Position numbers and translations under genes: made by a program
Shown: piece after piece, positions 28,640-38,556 of the stretch
Layout: each line of letters opens with the position of its first letter
How positions within the stretch are numbered: position 1 is the first letter of the stretch
Notes under the pieces: generated by a model
Seen by the model: only the letters and a program-made list of their open reading frames with translations
Database searches by the model: none
What the model was told of the DNA's origin: nothing
DNA from: Sphingobacterium olei
GTDB lineage: Bacteria; Bacteroidota; Bacteroidia; Sphingobacteriales; Sphingobacteriaceae
Length of the DNA: 64,000 nucleotides
Direction of reading: 5' to 3'
Assembly (NCBI RefSeq): GCF_005048855.1
Contig: NZ_SUME01000005.1
Location: 372,001-436,000, forward strand

Positions 28640-30076
28640 ATGAAACTATTTAAAAAATCCCTATATACCATCGCAAGTGCCTCGCTTTTGCTGAGTTCTT
28701 GTGAAGTGTTCGAGGTTACCAATCCCTATGTTACGGAGGAGCGGTTTATCCCAAGCTTTCAGTCACTCGAGATCTGGCTAAAAGGTGTTAACCGGCAAGC
28801 AAGCCTTACGGTTGGAACTGTGGTGGAGTTCACCGAACTGGTGTCGGACAATTATTTTAATAATTACACACAGAGTAGTAAGGTGTTCGACAACCCGGAA
28901 ATAAACTATTTTGATCAGGATGTGGCCAATATACAGGCGTCTATACACAGGCTCATGGAGATGAGCGAATATGGACTAAATACCCTGATCCCTAAAGCGG
29001 AAGGGGATGTGTCTAAAAGCCGTGCGGAATTGCTGTTCTTTAAAGCTTATGCACACCTGCTTGCGGCGGATCTGTATGTAGGTATGCCTACCACGGCGTT
29101 GGGCGAGGTAAGGAACCCCGAACAGCTTTTACAAGCTGCCATTATCACGCTTAGCGAGGCGTCGTCGCTTTATACCGAAGCTGTAGATAAAGATGCTTGT
29201 ACATTGCTGCTGGCCCGCTGTCACCACCGCTTGGGTAATGTACAAGAGGCTTCCGCCTTTGCGCGTCAGGTGTTATCCGCTCCGTTACTGCTGCGTCAAG
29301 TGAAATACGGCACGCAGAATGGACCTTCAAATAATTTTCAGAGTGCTATTTTTTCTTCGACGACAAATTCGTTCGCACCGCTGCCACGATTGGACTTCTT
29401 AGATCCGAAATATTTCCATCAGACGGCCGCTATTTTCAACGATGAGAAGCCGATTGCTATTGCAAAAGCCGAGGAAGCATACCTGATCTTAGCTGAAGCC
29501 CAAGTGGCTGGCCGTGATGTCGCCGCCGCTAAGCAAACACTTAAAGATTTATTGATCAATACCGTAAGCAAAAGACCTACTGTGCAGCTCAACGACAAGA
29601 ACGATACCCGTAATGGTGGTAATCGAAAGGATTATGCTATCACGGCGGTACAGGTAAAATTCGACAGCGAAAGCCAGTTGAAGTCGGGCTTAGTAATGGA
29701 TCGCTCCAAAGGCACTATCCCTGCGTACAGTGTTTCAGGTACCCATATCATGGTAGACGATATTGATGCGATTGTGACGGAAGACGAAGCCTTGTACCAT
29801 ATATATTTACTTCGTCAGGAGATCTTTATAGCGGAGGGGCGTCGTATGACGGATCTAGGGATGCGGTTTCCGGTTTCCCAACGCGAACAGCTGAACAATA
29901 AAAATGTAACTATGGAGCATACCAAAGCGATTATCCCTTCATTTATTCCGCTCAATAGAGGACTGGACGATTTTACATACGATACTGCCAGTGGTGTAGT
30001 GACCATGAAACATGACATGAACAAGGTACTGGTCGCCAACAAATCATCACAATACATCATGCCCTTTAACAAATAA
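28640..30076 (+). CDS. SusD-like lipoprotein, short divergent form (system 3)
   Basis: A 478-residue lipoprotein with lipobox LSSC (Cys21). It is shorter than typical SusD (500-600). It keeps the TPR-like repeat region (SRAELLFFKAYAHLLAADLY) and AEEAYLILAEAQVAGRD, equivalent to the SusD EIYLNYAEA motif, and ends with RQEIFIAEGRRMTDLGMRF, equivalent to the RRVELAFE...RFWD motif. Assignment rests on these and on position 12 bp after SusC. Confidence 0.85.
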   Translation: MKLFKKSLYTIASASLLLSSCEVFEVTNPYVTEERFIPSFQSLEIWLKGVNRQASLTVGTVVEFTELVSDNYFNNYTQSSKVFDNPEINYFDQDVANIQASIHRLMEMSEYGLNTLIPKAEGDVSKSRAELLFFKAYAHLLAADLYVGMPTTALGEVRNPEQLLQAAIITLSEASSLYTEAVDKDACTLLLARCHHRLGNVQEASAFARQVLSAPLLLRQVKYGTQNGPSNNFQSAIFSSTTNSFAPLPRLDFLDPKYFHQTAAIFNDEKPIAIAKAEEAYLILAEAQVAGRDVAAAKQTLKDLLINTVSKRPTVQLNDKNDTRNGGNRKDYAITAVQVKFDSESQLKSGLVMDRSKGTIPAYSVSGTHIMVDDIDAIVTEDEALYHIYLLRQEIFIAEGRRMTDLGMRFPVSQREQLNNKNVTMEHTKAIIPSFIPLNRGLDDFTYDTASGVVTMKHDMNKVLVANKSSQYIMPFNK

Positions 30077-30087
30077 GTATACAGACA

Positions 30088-31689
30088 ATGAGACGTAATC
30101 TATCTATTATTTTAAGTAGCAGCATGCTGTTGCTTTCGGCATGGTGCCAAGCTCAGGAAATAGCAAAAGGAAGAGTTTACCATGACCTGAACAACAATGG
30201 CAAGTGGGATAAAAAGGAATTAGGAATAGCCAACGTAGCGGTGAGCAATGGATCGGCTGTTGTATTAACGGATGCGAATGGGGCGTATCAACTTCCTGTA
30301 GGCGATGATAACATAATTTTTGTCATTAAACCTAGCGGCTATACATTGCCGTTTGATAGCGATAACCTGGCGAAATCGTATTACATCCACAAGCCGAAGG
30401 GATCTCCCACAGACCTGCAGTATGCGGGTGTAGCCCCCACAGGTCCTCTCCCAAAAACAATCGATTTTGGCTTAACGGAAGCGAAGGAGGCTGATCAGTT
30501 TCGGATGTTAGTCTTCGGTGATCCGCAGGCATATACTGAGCAGGAATTGACTTTCTTCAACCGTGCAATTGTGGACGAGGTAGTGGGTATCAAAAATGTG
30601 GCATTTGGGCTAAGTCTAGGTGATCTCGTTGGTGATGATTTAAGTCTACACCCGGGTTATAAAGCGAGCATCGCGCGTATTGGTCTTCCGTGGTACAATC
30701 TAAAGGGTAACCATGATATGAATTTTGATGTCGATGCCGATAGCCTGTCGGACGAAACATTCGAAGCAAATTTTGGCCCGGCTAACTATGCGTTCAACTA
30801 TGGAAAAGTGCATTTTATTGTCCTCGATAACGTGCGGTATCCCAACCCGCGTACCGGTCGTGGTTATTTAGGTGGTTTTCGAAAAGAGCAGCTCGATTTT
30901 GTTGAAAATGATCTAAAACATGTTGCAAAAGACCGTCTGGTCGTTTTAGCATTCCATATTCCTTTAGATCATCGAAATGGAGATACGTTTAGAGCCGAAG
31001 ATAGGCAACGATTGTTCGATCTGCTAAAAGAGTATCCAAACACGTTATCCTTATCTGCACACATGCACACACAAACCCAGCATTTCTATGGAAAAACCGA
31101 TGGATGGCCCCAGGAAAAGCCCCATCACGAGTACAATGCCGGTACCACTTCCGGCGATTGGTATTCCGGGCAATTGGATGAGCGCGGCGTTCCCATGGCG
31201 ACTATGCGTGATGGTACGCCGAATGGATACGCGTTTATAGATTTTGACGCACATAAATACCGTATTCGCTACCAGGCGTCAGGAAAAGATTCAACATATC
31301 AGATCAATATATTCAATCCGAAAGTCGTTGGACAGGGCAAACGCACGCGCGCAGCTATATTTGCAAACTTTTTTATGGGCCACCATGGGAGTACCGTCGA
31401 GTTTTCCATTGATGGAGGTGCCTGGAGCAAAATGATGCCTACCCGGTCGAATGATCCGGCTTACCTGGCACTTTTATATCCCTGGGATAACCTAGATACA
31501 CTTCTGCCCGGGCGACGTCCCACAGATGCCGTTTTGAGTGCGCACCTTTGGCGGGTCGGTTTACCGGTCGATTTAGCCATCGGTGAGCATGAGATTCGCG
31601 TGCGGGCCGAGGATGATTATGGAAAAATGCATGAAGCCGTAAGTACGTATGTAATCCAACCGACAAAGAATTATCCTGCGCTAAAATAA
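30088..31689 (+). CDS. large secreted calcineurin-like phosphoesterase with N- and C-terminal accessory domains (system 3)
   Basis: A 533-residue protein with a signal peptide (about 1-22, ending SAWCQAQ). Residues 25-125 form a Metallophos_N/SdrD-B-like beta domain with a possible Ca-binding loop DLNNNGKWDKKE. The catalytic domain (about 145-365) shows FGDPQ, LSLGDLVGDD, KGNHD, AFHIPLDH and SAHMHTQ; Gln replaces the usual second His in the first motif (DPQ), as in this subfamily. A MetallophosC-like beta domain follows to the end. It is third in a SusC-SusD-phosphoesterase operon, echoing system 2 with a different enzyme architecture. Confidence 0.9.
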   Translation: MRRNLSIILSSSMLLLSAWCQAQEIAKGRVYHDLNNNGKWDKKELGIANVAVSNGSAVVLTDANGAYQLPVGDDNIIFVIKPSGYTLPFDSDNLAKSYYIHKPKGSPTDLQYAGVAPTGPLPKTIDFGLTEAKEADQFRMLVFGDPQAYTEQELTFFNRAIVDEVVGIKNVAFGLSLGDLVGDDLSLHPGYKASIARIGLPWYNLKGNHDMNFDVDADSLSDETFEANFGPANYAFNYGKVHFIVLDNVRYPNPRTGRGYLGGFRKEQLDFVENDLKHVAKDRLVVLAFHIPLDHRNGDTFRAEDRQRLFDLLKEYPNTLSLSAHMHTQTQHFYGKTDGWPQEKPHHEYNAGTTSGDWYSGQLDERGVPMATMRDGTPNGYAFIDFDAHKYRIRYQASGKDSTYQINIFNPKVVGQGKRTRAAIFANFFMGHHGSTVEFSIDGGAWSKMMPTRSNDPAYLALLYPWDNLDTLLPGRRPTDAVLSAHLWRVGLPVDLAIGEHEIRVRAEDDYGKMHEAVSTYVIQPTKNYPALK

Positions 31690-31733
31690 GCTACTATAGA
31701 AGTGACAGGTATGTCAATTTTAAGGTACGTATT

Positions 31734-31784
31734 GTAATGGAATTGCAGCATAAAAGTGTCCACAGTTATGCTGCAATTCATTAC
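31734..31784. terminator. strong bidirectional hairpin between convergent operons
   Basis: Nineteen paired bases with a single bulged G: arms at 31734-31753 and 31766-31784 (inner part AATTGCAGCATAA / TTATGCTGCAATT), with a 12-nt loop. It lies between the phosphoesterase stop (31689) and the stop of the convergent lipoprotein gene (31807). Confidence 0.7.
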
Positions 31785-31806
31785 CTGTGTCACGGTACGT
31801 ACAACA

Positions 31807-32565
31807 CTATCTTCCAATCAACTCTACAAGGTCCGCTTCAGCCAGGACCAAATGATCGATGCCATTTGCCGCTTGCAAACCTACATACATGCTTTTTACT
31901 ACGCCGCCCTGGCTTCCCCACAATTTAGACGGTAATTGAATGGTTGACATATAACTGTAATTAACATCATTATTTAGCAGATATTCTTTTTTGCCAGCCT
32001 TCAAAAGAAGAACATACATTTCTCCCTCCAATGGTGCTATCTGGAAGTATTCTGTTCGTTGCTTTGGTTGTACATCTCTTGCGAGATAGGTGACCGAATT
32101 GATGTCCGAAGCGTCCCCATAAACAATGTCTACCGGCATATCATCTGGGAAGTCAAAATAAAATGCAATTTGATCCACTCCAGGTACCGCATCCGGATAC
32201 GCAAAGGTATTGGTCACCTTGGTACCATCATAGAAGAAAGTAAAGCTTTCATCTGCGGGGTCATCCTGTTCTATCGTCGTGCTGTAAAGTATCTCACCCG
32301 AACTTTTTCTCCGCAGGTCCATCACGATCGGTGCATCATCTTCAAACGCAATCCTTCCGTTATAGCTGACCCTTCCAAAGAGATCACGCATTTTTACGCC
32401 GTTGAAATATTGTTCCAGCGTATCACGCATCACAAAACCTTTAAACTCAATGGGCCTAAATTCTTTCACCGTTTTTACGACCAATTCGCCTTCCTTTTCA
32501 CAGGCAGTGGTAAAAACCGCAAGTACGGCTATCGAAATAAGCAATATTTTATATCTATTTTTCAT
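31807..32565 (-). CDS. lipoprotein partner of the system-4 TonB receptor, unknown family
   Basis: A 252-residue lipoprotein with lipobox TTAC (Cys22). The mature part appears all-beta with many acidic residues (EFRPIEFKGFVMRDTLEQYF, FYFDFPDDMPVDIVYGD). I do not recognise a named family. It starts 10 bp after the receptor stop, in the position a SusD would occupy but without any SusD motif and at half the size. A role as a dedicated surface ligand-binding protein for the receptor is inference from this position. Confidence 0.65.
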   Translation of the reverse strand: MKNRYKILLISIAVLAVFTTACEKEGELVVKTVKEFRPIEFKGFVMRDTLEQYFNGVKMRDLFGRVSYNGRIAFEDDAPIVMDLRRKSSGEILYSTTIEQDDPADESFTFFYDGTKVTNTFAYPDAVPGVDQIAFYFDFPDDMPVDIVYGDASDINSVTYLARDVQPKQRTEYFQIAPLEGEMYVLLLKAGKKEYLLNNDVNYSYMSTIQLPSKLWGSQGGVVKSMYVGLQAANGIDHLVLAEADLVELIGR

Positions 32566-32575
32566 CTGAAATGTA

Positions 32576-35500
32576 TTAAAAATTATAAGAAAGAGAAAGG
32601 CTAAAACTACGGCCTATGTAACGCGTAAAACTCTGGTCATCGCCTATCTGCTCTGGATAGCCGTTCTCTTTGGTACTATAGCCTTCTTCAAACTTGTCTG
32701 TAAACCCAAATTTGTATTTGTACATGTCATGCCATTCCTGGTCAACCTTAAACTCGTCTGTCTTCAATTCATAAGTTTTTCCACTATTTACAAAAAAGCG
32801 GTAAGGGGCGTCCGTAAGATTGCTCATGTTAAGTTTAAACTGTGCCCTGTCATGAAAGAATCTATAGTTTACCTGTGCGTCCAGCTGGCTCCTGGGCCTT
32901 TCATACTCGACCAGATTCGGACTTACGCCGGTGATAAATGTTTTATAGCCCATATGGTTAAATATGACATTAAACCCTAGCTGTTTTCCAGTATAATTTA
33001 ACCCCCCATTTAAGGTGAGCGGTACCTGTCCATAAAGCGGACGCTTATTTTTTAGATAGATATAGTATGAGATTTGATTGCCGGCTTCGTCCTGCTCATA
33101 CCGCAATTCCCTGGACCGCACTTCTGATTTGAGCAGGGTGATATTACCGCTTAATGTAGTATTTCGTAAGACGCTGACCTCGGGCGCTATAAAGCCAAGG
33201 GACTTTCTAAATTCCATTTCCATTCCCCTGATCTTTCCCCAGTCAGAGTTATTGGTGAAGACATATAACCTATCTGTTCCTGAAATCGAGTTGGTACCGT
33301 AAAACTCTGCAGGTTTGTCAAAATATTTATAGAATGCACCAATAGAGAGGATGTCTCCCGGGTTGGGGAACCATTCCAGCTTGACATCAAAGTTGTCAAT
33401 AGCGGTCGACTCCAGTCCCAGATTGACCTGCATTCTTCCCAAATAGGCATTGTAACGCGAGAAGCGGGAGTTGTCCATCAGCGACGGCCTCACTACCGTT
33501 TTGGCATAGGAAACACGAACATTGAAGTCATCGATGGGTGTATAAGTTAAATGTGCAGAAGGCAGCAAACGCCATCTTACACTATCACGAAGGGTGACTT
33601 CGGGTGTCCATTGCATATTCATGCTGTTCTGCAGACTGTCATACCTTAAGTATTCATATCGGGCTCCCCAAACCATCCGCAGTTTGCCTGCAATTTTATT
33701 GTCCATCATCAGATAGCCGGCCCTGTTCACATCTTTACCTTCGTACCTGTCCAGGTGGTAACTACTGGGCATGTAAAATGGGTCTTTGTTAGGATTTTCC
33801 ATACCCATATCATTTCCCCATTCTTGTAGCGGCCTGTCTTTGTAAAGGTCGGCTAATGTCGCAAAACTGACGATAGGCAGCATCGTCCACTCATAGCTTG
33901 CATGTCGGTCCAAATGATAGAGTCCGGCTTTAAGAGCCTGCTTTTGGTTGTAAATATTAAAATCAAAAGTCGCATTTAATCCTGCTGTGAGGTTTCGCTC
34001 CCTGTAAACGTACTTATCGCGTTGAGCGACACCCCCTCCGCCAGAAGTAGTAGCCTGACCAGGGATATAGTTATACCGTACTTCATTGGCCAACTCCTCA
34101 GGCATCAAGAGCGCCGTTACCGCATCGAGTTCCTCCGAATTGCTCGTAACTCTGGCCACATTCCAATCCAATTTTACCCGGCCCAGCACATGTTCGCCGC
34201 TAAGCTTATTTTGCAATAAATTAGTAAATACCGGGCGGTCATCTTCGCGGATAACCGGGTGTCGATAAGTGCTTTCGTCTTTCGGCTCAGAAAACGCCCA
34301 ACCGGTGATTCGTTCCATTTGCTCGCTAAAGACACGGGAGTAGAAATTGTTAGATGTAATCTGATGCTTGCCATCTCTGTACCCTGCGTTCAGCATCGTG
34401 CCAAGCGTGGTATTGAAACTATATATTCCACCGGTGTTGAGATCGTTCGGGTCTTCCGGATTTTCGACAACGCTCCAGTTTCCCCGGCGGATATTGGTGA
34501 TATCGTCAATGCTTTGTGTATTGCGGTAGCTTACCGAACCGACAAACCCGAATTTATTCCCTCTTTGCTGCGACAGGTCGTAAATTCTGCCAATGCTGAG
34601 CTGGTAATTTTGAGAAGGTGCCGCCTTAAATACCCTGCCTCCTAGGCGCTCTGTTCCGCCGATTCGGCGATTCTGTTCGATTACCTCTGCAACAGGTGTG
34701 CTGTTGGGCGCATTACCAGGCCTAAAATTAGACATATCGTTAAGTCCTTCGGGGTAATGATCTCTGCTACCGTCATCAAAACCCAAATAATCATATTTTC
34801 CACGCTGGTAGCCGTATAAGTCTTTACCGGTCGATCTGGAATTATAGGAACTACCCAAACTGAAGCTCAGGAAATTCTTTTGGGGAATAGAAATGGTATT
34901 TACCTGCACGAGGCCCCCAGCAAAGCCGGCGTTCATATCGGGGGTGGCAGATTTGCTGACTACTACACTTTCTACCAGATTAGTAGGTACGATCGAAAAG
35001 TCAAAGTTCCGGCTCATTACTGTCGTGCTCGGTAGCAATATACCGTCCAGTTGCGCCATGTTGTATCGTTCTGCAGCACCACGCACCACTACGTTTTTAT
35101 CATCGGTGGTGCTTAACCCGGTGATTCGTTTTAAGCTCTCGCCTATATTTCTGTCCGGTGTGGCGGCAATTTGTTCTGCCGAAATACCATCGGTCACCAT
35201 TGCCGCGTTTTTCTGTCGTGCGTACAATCCAGCTACGCTTTCTTTTTTGAAGCTACCGGTAACGACAACCGTGCTGACCTCATTCATGGCCGGGCTCAGG
35301 GCTATCGTAAGACTGGTTAGCGCTCCAGCTTTTACCACCACTTCGGTAATGCGCTTGGTCTGGAAAGAGATATAGCTGACCTCGATCGTGTAGTTGCCGG
35401 GAGTGATACTGAAGTTGTAACTTCCATCTACGCTGCTCTGTAATGATGCATCGGTCTGTACGATTTTTACACTAGCGCCGGCCAACGGTTCGCCCCTGTC

Positions 35501-35953
35501 GTCCACAATCTTTCCGGAAATACGGCCGACTTGCTGCGGAAGCGTATTTGGCGATAGACCGGCACTGCGACTGGTATTCAAGGCAGGCAGATTTGCTTTT
35601 TCTGATACCAGCACCACTTGCTCCCCAATTGCAAATGTTAAAGGCTGGTCATTGAAGATCGCTGTCAACACGGCTTCCAGTTCTGCATGTTCAACAGTAA
35701 TGGTGACTGGTTTTGCCGCTTTTAAGATGGCCCCCTCGATCATAAATCCATAGTCACTTTGCCGGCTGATCTTCTTGAAGACCTGGGCAAGTGGGGTTTT
35801 TTTCTCAGAAAGACTGATCTTTTGTGCAATCGCAGCTGCATTGACCTGCAGCATTCCCAATAGTAAAAAGAAAGACGTTAGCTTCGTCATGTTTAGTAGT
35901 TTGCGGACATGGCTGTTACACCCGCCTTTTTTTTGCGTATATTTTTTATACAT
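32576..35953 (-). CDS. TonB-dependent outer-membrane receptor with STN domain, non-SusC class (system 4)
   Basis: A 1125-residue receptor. I chose the ATG at 35953 (MYKKYTQKKGG...), which matches the MYxxYT opening of the system-6 receptor; an upstream ATG at 36049 adds 32 atypical residues. Signal peptide near MTKLTSFFLLLGMLQVNAAA. STN domain follows (VFKKISRQSDYGFMIEGAIL), then CarboxypepD_reg-like (GKIVDDRGEPLAGASVKIV). The plug lacks SusC signatures and reads IGESLKRITGLSTTDDKNVV and VRGAAERYNMAQLDGILLPS, as in FecA/Oar-like transducing receptors. The barrel ends SLSLSYNF. With FecR and ECF upstream and no SusD, a siderophore, metal or peptide cargo is as likely as a glycan. Confidence 0.9.
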   Translation of the reverse strand: MYKKYTQKKGGCNSHVRKLLNMTKLTSFFLLLGMLQVNAAAIAQKISLSEKKTPLAQVFKKISRQSDYGFMIEGAILKAAKPVTITVEHAELEAVLTAIFNDQPLTFAIGEQVVLVSEKANLPALNTSRSAGLSPNTLPQQVGRISGKIVDDRGEPLAGASVKIVQTDASLQSSVDGSYNFSITPGNYTIEVSYISFQTKRITEVVVKAGALTSLTIALSPAMNEVSTVVVTGSFKKESVAGLYARQKNAAMVTDGISAEQIAATPDRNIGESLKRITGLSTTDDKNVVVRGAAERYNMAQLDGILLPSTTVMSRNFDFSIVPTNLVESVVVSKSATPDMNAGFAGGLVQVNTISIPQKNFLSFSLGSSYNSRSTGKDLYGYQRGKYDYLGFDDGSRDHYPEGLNDMSNFRPGNAPNSTPVAEVIEQNRRIGGTERLGGRVFKAAPSQNYQLSIGRIYDLSQQRGNKFGFVGSVSYRNTQSIDDITNIRRGNWSVVENPEDPNDLNTGGIYSFNTTLGTMLNAGYRDGKHQITSNNFYSRVFSEQMERITGWAFSEPKDESTYRHPVIREDDRPVFTNLLQNKLSGEHVLGRVKLDWNVARVTSNSEELDAVTALLMPEELANEVRYNYIPGQATTSGGGGVAQRDKYVYRERNLTAGLNATFDFNIYNQKQALKAGLYHLDRHASYEWTMLPIVSFATLADLYKDRPLQEWGNDMGMENPNKDPFYMPSSYHLDRYEGKDVNRAGYLMMDNKIAGKLRMVWGARYEYLRYDSLQNSMNMQWTPEVTLRDSVRWRLLPSAHLTYTPIDDFNVRVSYAKTVVRPSLMDNSRFSRYNAYLGRMQVNLGLESTAIDNFDVKLEWFPNPGDILSIGAFYKYFDKPAEFYGTNSISGTDRLYVFTNNSDWGKIRGMEMEFRKSLGFIAPEVSVLRNTTLSGNITLLKSEVRSRELRYEQDEAGNQISYYIYLKNKRPLYGQVPLTLNGGLNYTGKQLGFNVIFNHMGYKTFITGVSPNLVEYERPRSQLDAQVNYRFFHDRAQFKLNMSNLTDAPYRFFVNSGKTYELKTDEFKVDQEWHDMYKYKFGFTDKFEEGYSTKENGYPEQIGDDQSFTRYIGRSFSLSLSYNF

Positions 35954-36083
35954 TTGTTTGTCTGTGAAAAAGTTATTTGTATCTCGAAATTCATATGACC
36001 ATATGCAGACATGGGCCAGTTGTGTTGCAAGCACTTCTGGCTTTTTCATTGTATATGGTGCCCATTTTTAATTAAACATGCAA

Positions 36084-37247
36084 TTATTGTCTTATCATTA
36101 CCCTCCTTCCTTCTAACGTTAGGTGGCTAGATTTAAAAGTCTCCATAATTTTCATAACCTTGGTAAAAGACCAGGAACGGGGAATTCGTCCTGTAAAAGT
36201 CTCTTTGGTTTGGGAACCTTCAAATACAATATCCAGGTCGTACCAGCGTGAAAACTCCATCATCACGGTATGCATATCCGCGTCTGTAAAGTCGAAAAAC
36301 CCGTCTTTCCACGCCATCACCTCCGCGACATCAACCTCACTAACTGCAATGGCAGTACCCGTACCTATTGCCTGTTGTCCCGGTTTAAGAATTTTTGTTT
36401 TGCCTGCGGTGGTTACGGCCACCGAACCTTCCAATAGCGTCGTCTTAACGAGCCCCATTTTAGGATAGGCGTTGACATTAAAATGCGTACCCAATACCTC
36501 CACCATCTGTTTACCCGTTTTTACCCGAAATGGTTTACGAGCATCGTGGGCAACCTCGAAATAAACTTCTCCAGTGATTTCGACCTCCCGAACTATCTCG
36601 GTAAAAGCGGTGGGGTAATTGATCGATGATGCCGCATTCAGGTAGACTTTTGTTCCATCGGTGAGTACGAGACGGTATTGACCGCCCCGTGGTGTGCTGA
36701 GCGTATTCCGAATGCCGTGCTTCTCGTTCCCGTGCTGCTCGTATGATACTGTGCCATCCGTTGCCTTTCGGATGATTGTATTGCCTTGACTGGCAAGTTC
36801 ACCATTTTGGACATGGTTCAGGGTAATTTGTCTGCCATCTGCCAAAGTCAAGATAGCTTTGTTGCCACCTGGGGCAAAATCCGCAGTGATGGTAGCAATT
36901 ACCTGCTCCTCCTTAAAACTTCTATTTACAAGCAGATAGGTTCCTAAAGTCGAGATGATTAATACGCTTGCTGCAACCATGACTTTTACCCAAAGCGATA
37001 CCAACTTATTTGGGTGTGAGGGCGGCAGCTGTTCATCTGTCGAGGGGGCTTCGATCGTATTATTGATGCGGTGAAACAGCGTAGCCTTAGCCTTCTGCTG
37101 CTGCGCAGTTGTTAGTTTATCGGTAATATTGGGATGGTCTTCAAACGATTGGAACCAGGTTTCCAGTTCCTGCATGTCCTCGTCTGTAGCCAGGCCCCGC
37201 TCAAACTTATCTATTAATGATAGGATGTGGGCATTTTTGTCGTCCAT
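36084..37247 (-). CDS. FecR-type anti-sigma factor (system 4)
   Basis: A 387-residue protein. The ATG at 37247 (MDDKNAHILSLIDKFERG) is preferred over a TTG at 37286. One transmembrane helix (about 80-100, VKVMVAASVLIISTLGTYLL), then FecR signatures TPRGGQYRLVLTDGTKVYLN, TGEVYFEVAHDARKPF and VEVLGTHFNVNAY, ending in FTGRIPRSWSFTKVMKIMET. It lies between its ECF gene (121 bp) and the STN-bearing receptor. Confidence 0.93.
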   Translation of the reverse strand: MDDKNAHILSLIDKFERGLATDEDMQELETWFQSFEDHPNITDKLTTAQQQKAKATLFHRINNTIEAPSTDEQLPPSHPNKLVSLWVKVMVAASVLIISTLGTYLLVNRSFKEEQVIATITADFAPGGNKAILTLADGRQITLNHVQNGELASQGNTIIRKATDGTVSYEQHGNEKHGIRNTLSTPRGGQYRLVLTDGTKVYLNAASSINYPTAFTEIVREVEITGEVYFEVAHDARKPFRVKTGKQMVEVLGTHFNVNAYPKMGLVKTTLLEGSVAVTTAGKTKILKPGQQAIGTGTAIAVSEVDVAEVMAWKDGFFDFTDADMHTVMMEFSRWYDLDIVFEGSQTKETFTGRIPRSWSFTKVMKIMETFKSSHLTLEGRRVMIRQ

Positions 37248-37368
37248 TGTTCTCGCTTTATATAAAGGAGTACCGCTGCGAAACAATAGCGGGAACGTTT
37301 TTTTTAAGAAATTTTTGAAATGATGGTAACGTGTTGTTTGTCAAAAAGATAATTATCACGAAGAATGG

Positions 37369-37959
37369 TTAAAAGAATAGCATACAGGCCAAAATTAGGT
37401 TGATGGGGTAGCCCTTGAACTGCGCGCGTATGATATTCATAGACTTTGTAATGTGTTTACGTACCATGGCCAGCGATATCCCTAGTTTGTACGCGATATC
37501 CTGGTTTGATAATTGGTCCATACGGCTAAGCAAAAAGACATTGCGGCAGGCGTTAGACATTTTTTCGGTTGCCCGGGATATTTCATCCTGAAGTTGCTTT
37601 GTTTCCAGTACCGTATCAGGTGTTAACGGCTCCAGCTGTTCGGTATAAATTGCCGAATTTACATAATTGTCATGCACCTGCTGTGAACGGTAGGTTTTGT
37701 ATAGCTGGTATTTTACGGCAGTGCGGAGGTATGCCTCCAGGGAATTCACCTGAATAGTCTCCCTGCGCAGGTAAAGGTCCACAAAAACATTTTGCACGAT
37801 CTCTTCAGTAGATTCCATGGATAGGCCACGTTTTCCTGCCATATCAATTAGCATCTTCCAATAACGGTCGTATAGTTCGGCAAAAGCAGCGCGGTCGTCT
37901 TCGCGCTGGATCAAATCCAGAAGCATTTCGTCCGTACAGTATGATGCGTATTTTGCCAT
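37369..37959 (-). CDS. ECF RNA polymerase sigma factor, FecI-type (system 4)
   Basis: A 196-residue sigma with region 2 (FAELYDRYWKMLIDMAGKRG, ESTEEIVQNVFVDLYLRR) and region 4 (ACRNVFLLSRMDQLSNQDIA, YKLGISLAMVRKHITKSMN). The ATG at 37959 has an upstream TATTTTTG (-7 type) at a plausible distance. First gene of the system-4 cluster, on the same strand as FecR and receptor. Confidence 0.92.
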   Translation of the reverse strand: MAKYASYCTDEMLLDLIQREDDRAAFAELYDRYWKMLIDMAGKRGLSMESTEEIVQNVFVDLYLRRETIQVNSLEAYLRTAVKYQLYKTYRSQQVHDNYVNSAIYTEQLEPLTPDTVLETKQLQDEISRATEKMSNACRNVFLLSRMDQLSNQDIAYKLGISLAMVRKHITKSMNIIRAQFKGYPINLILACMLFF

Positions 37960-37975
37960 AATTTATAAACAGAGG

Positions 37976-37983
37976 CAAAAATA
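37976..37983 (-). promoter_or_regulatory. -7 promoter element of system-4 sigma gene
   Basis: TATTTTTG on the minus strand fits TAnnTTTG and ends 16 bp before the ATG. No clear -33 TTTG partner is seen. Confidence 0.4.
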
Positions 37984-38177
37984 AACTGTTGCTACTACGC
38001 TAATATGGAGTTCGTATTAAGTAATTATTAAGTTTTGTAGATTTTATGGAAGCATGCATTACATATCCGGCACTTACACATCATCCTACAAAGTCTCTAA
38101 TAAACAATGTTAAATCAATTGTTATCTTTTTGGTGTGAAATTTGATCTTCTCTGTTGTGTTTATAATTTAACGTGTA

Positions 38178-38552
38178 ATGATATTGAACAAATTAAAATA
38201 TATTGGAAAAGCAGTGGCACTCTTTAAAGTTTTCAAATCATACAGTCTAACCAACAAGGATATTGCCGATGCTGATAATTTGTCTGTAAATCTTACGGAT
38301 AGGAAAGAGGAATTTAAGGTCATTTTAGCGATGGCTAAAGATGCAATCAATGGTCGTTACAAAATAAGTAAATTAAATCTTGGAATCATCGTAGCGACTA
38401 TTGTATATGTTATCTCACCGTTGGATGCTATTCCTGATATTGTTCCTATTTTAGGATGGGTGGACGATGTTGCCATTGTAGGCTTTGCCCTCAGTCGTTT
38501 AAAATCGGAAGTAGTTAAATACCAGAAGTGGGCGATAAAGCCGGATTCTTAG
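38178..38552 (+). CDS. YkvA/DUF1232 family small membrane protein
   Basis: A 124-residue protein. Its C-terminal half contains the diagnostic DUF1232 pattern YVISPLDAIPDIVPILGWVD followed by D-hydrophobic-V-G-F-A-L. One or two membrane-inserting helices lie in the region 68-108, and the N-terminal half is charged. Function in the family is not established. It is divergent from the sigma gene and converges on the reductase gene with a 4-bp gap; no link to the uptake systems is evident. Confidence 0.85.
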   Translation: MILNKLKYIGKAVALFKVFKSYSLTNKDIADADNLSVNLTDRKEEFKVILAMAKDAINGRYKISKLNLGIIVATIVYVISPLDAIPDIVPILGWVDDVAIVGFALSRLKSEVVKYQKWAIKPDS

Positions 38553-38556
38553 CGGT

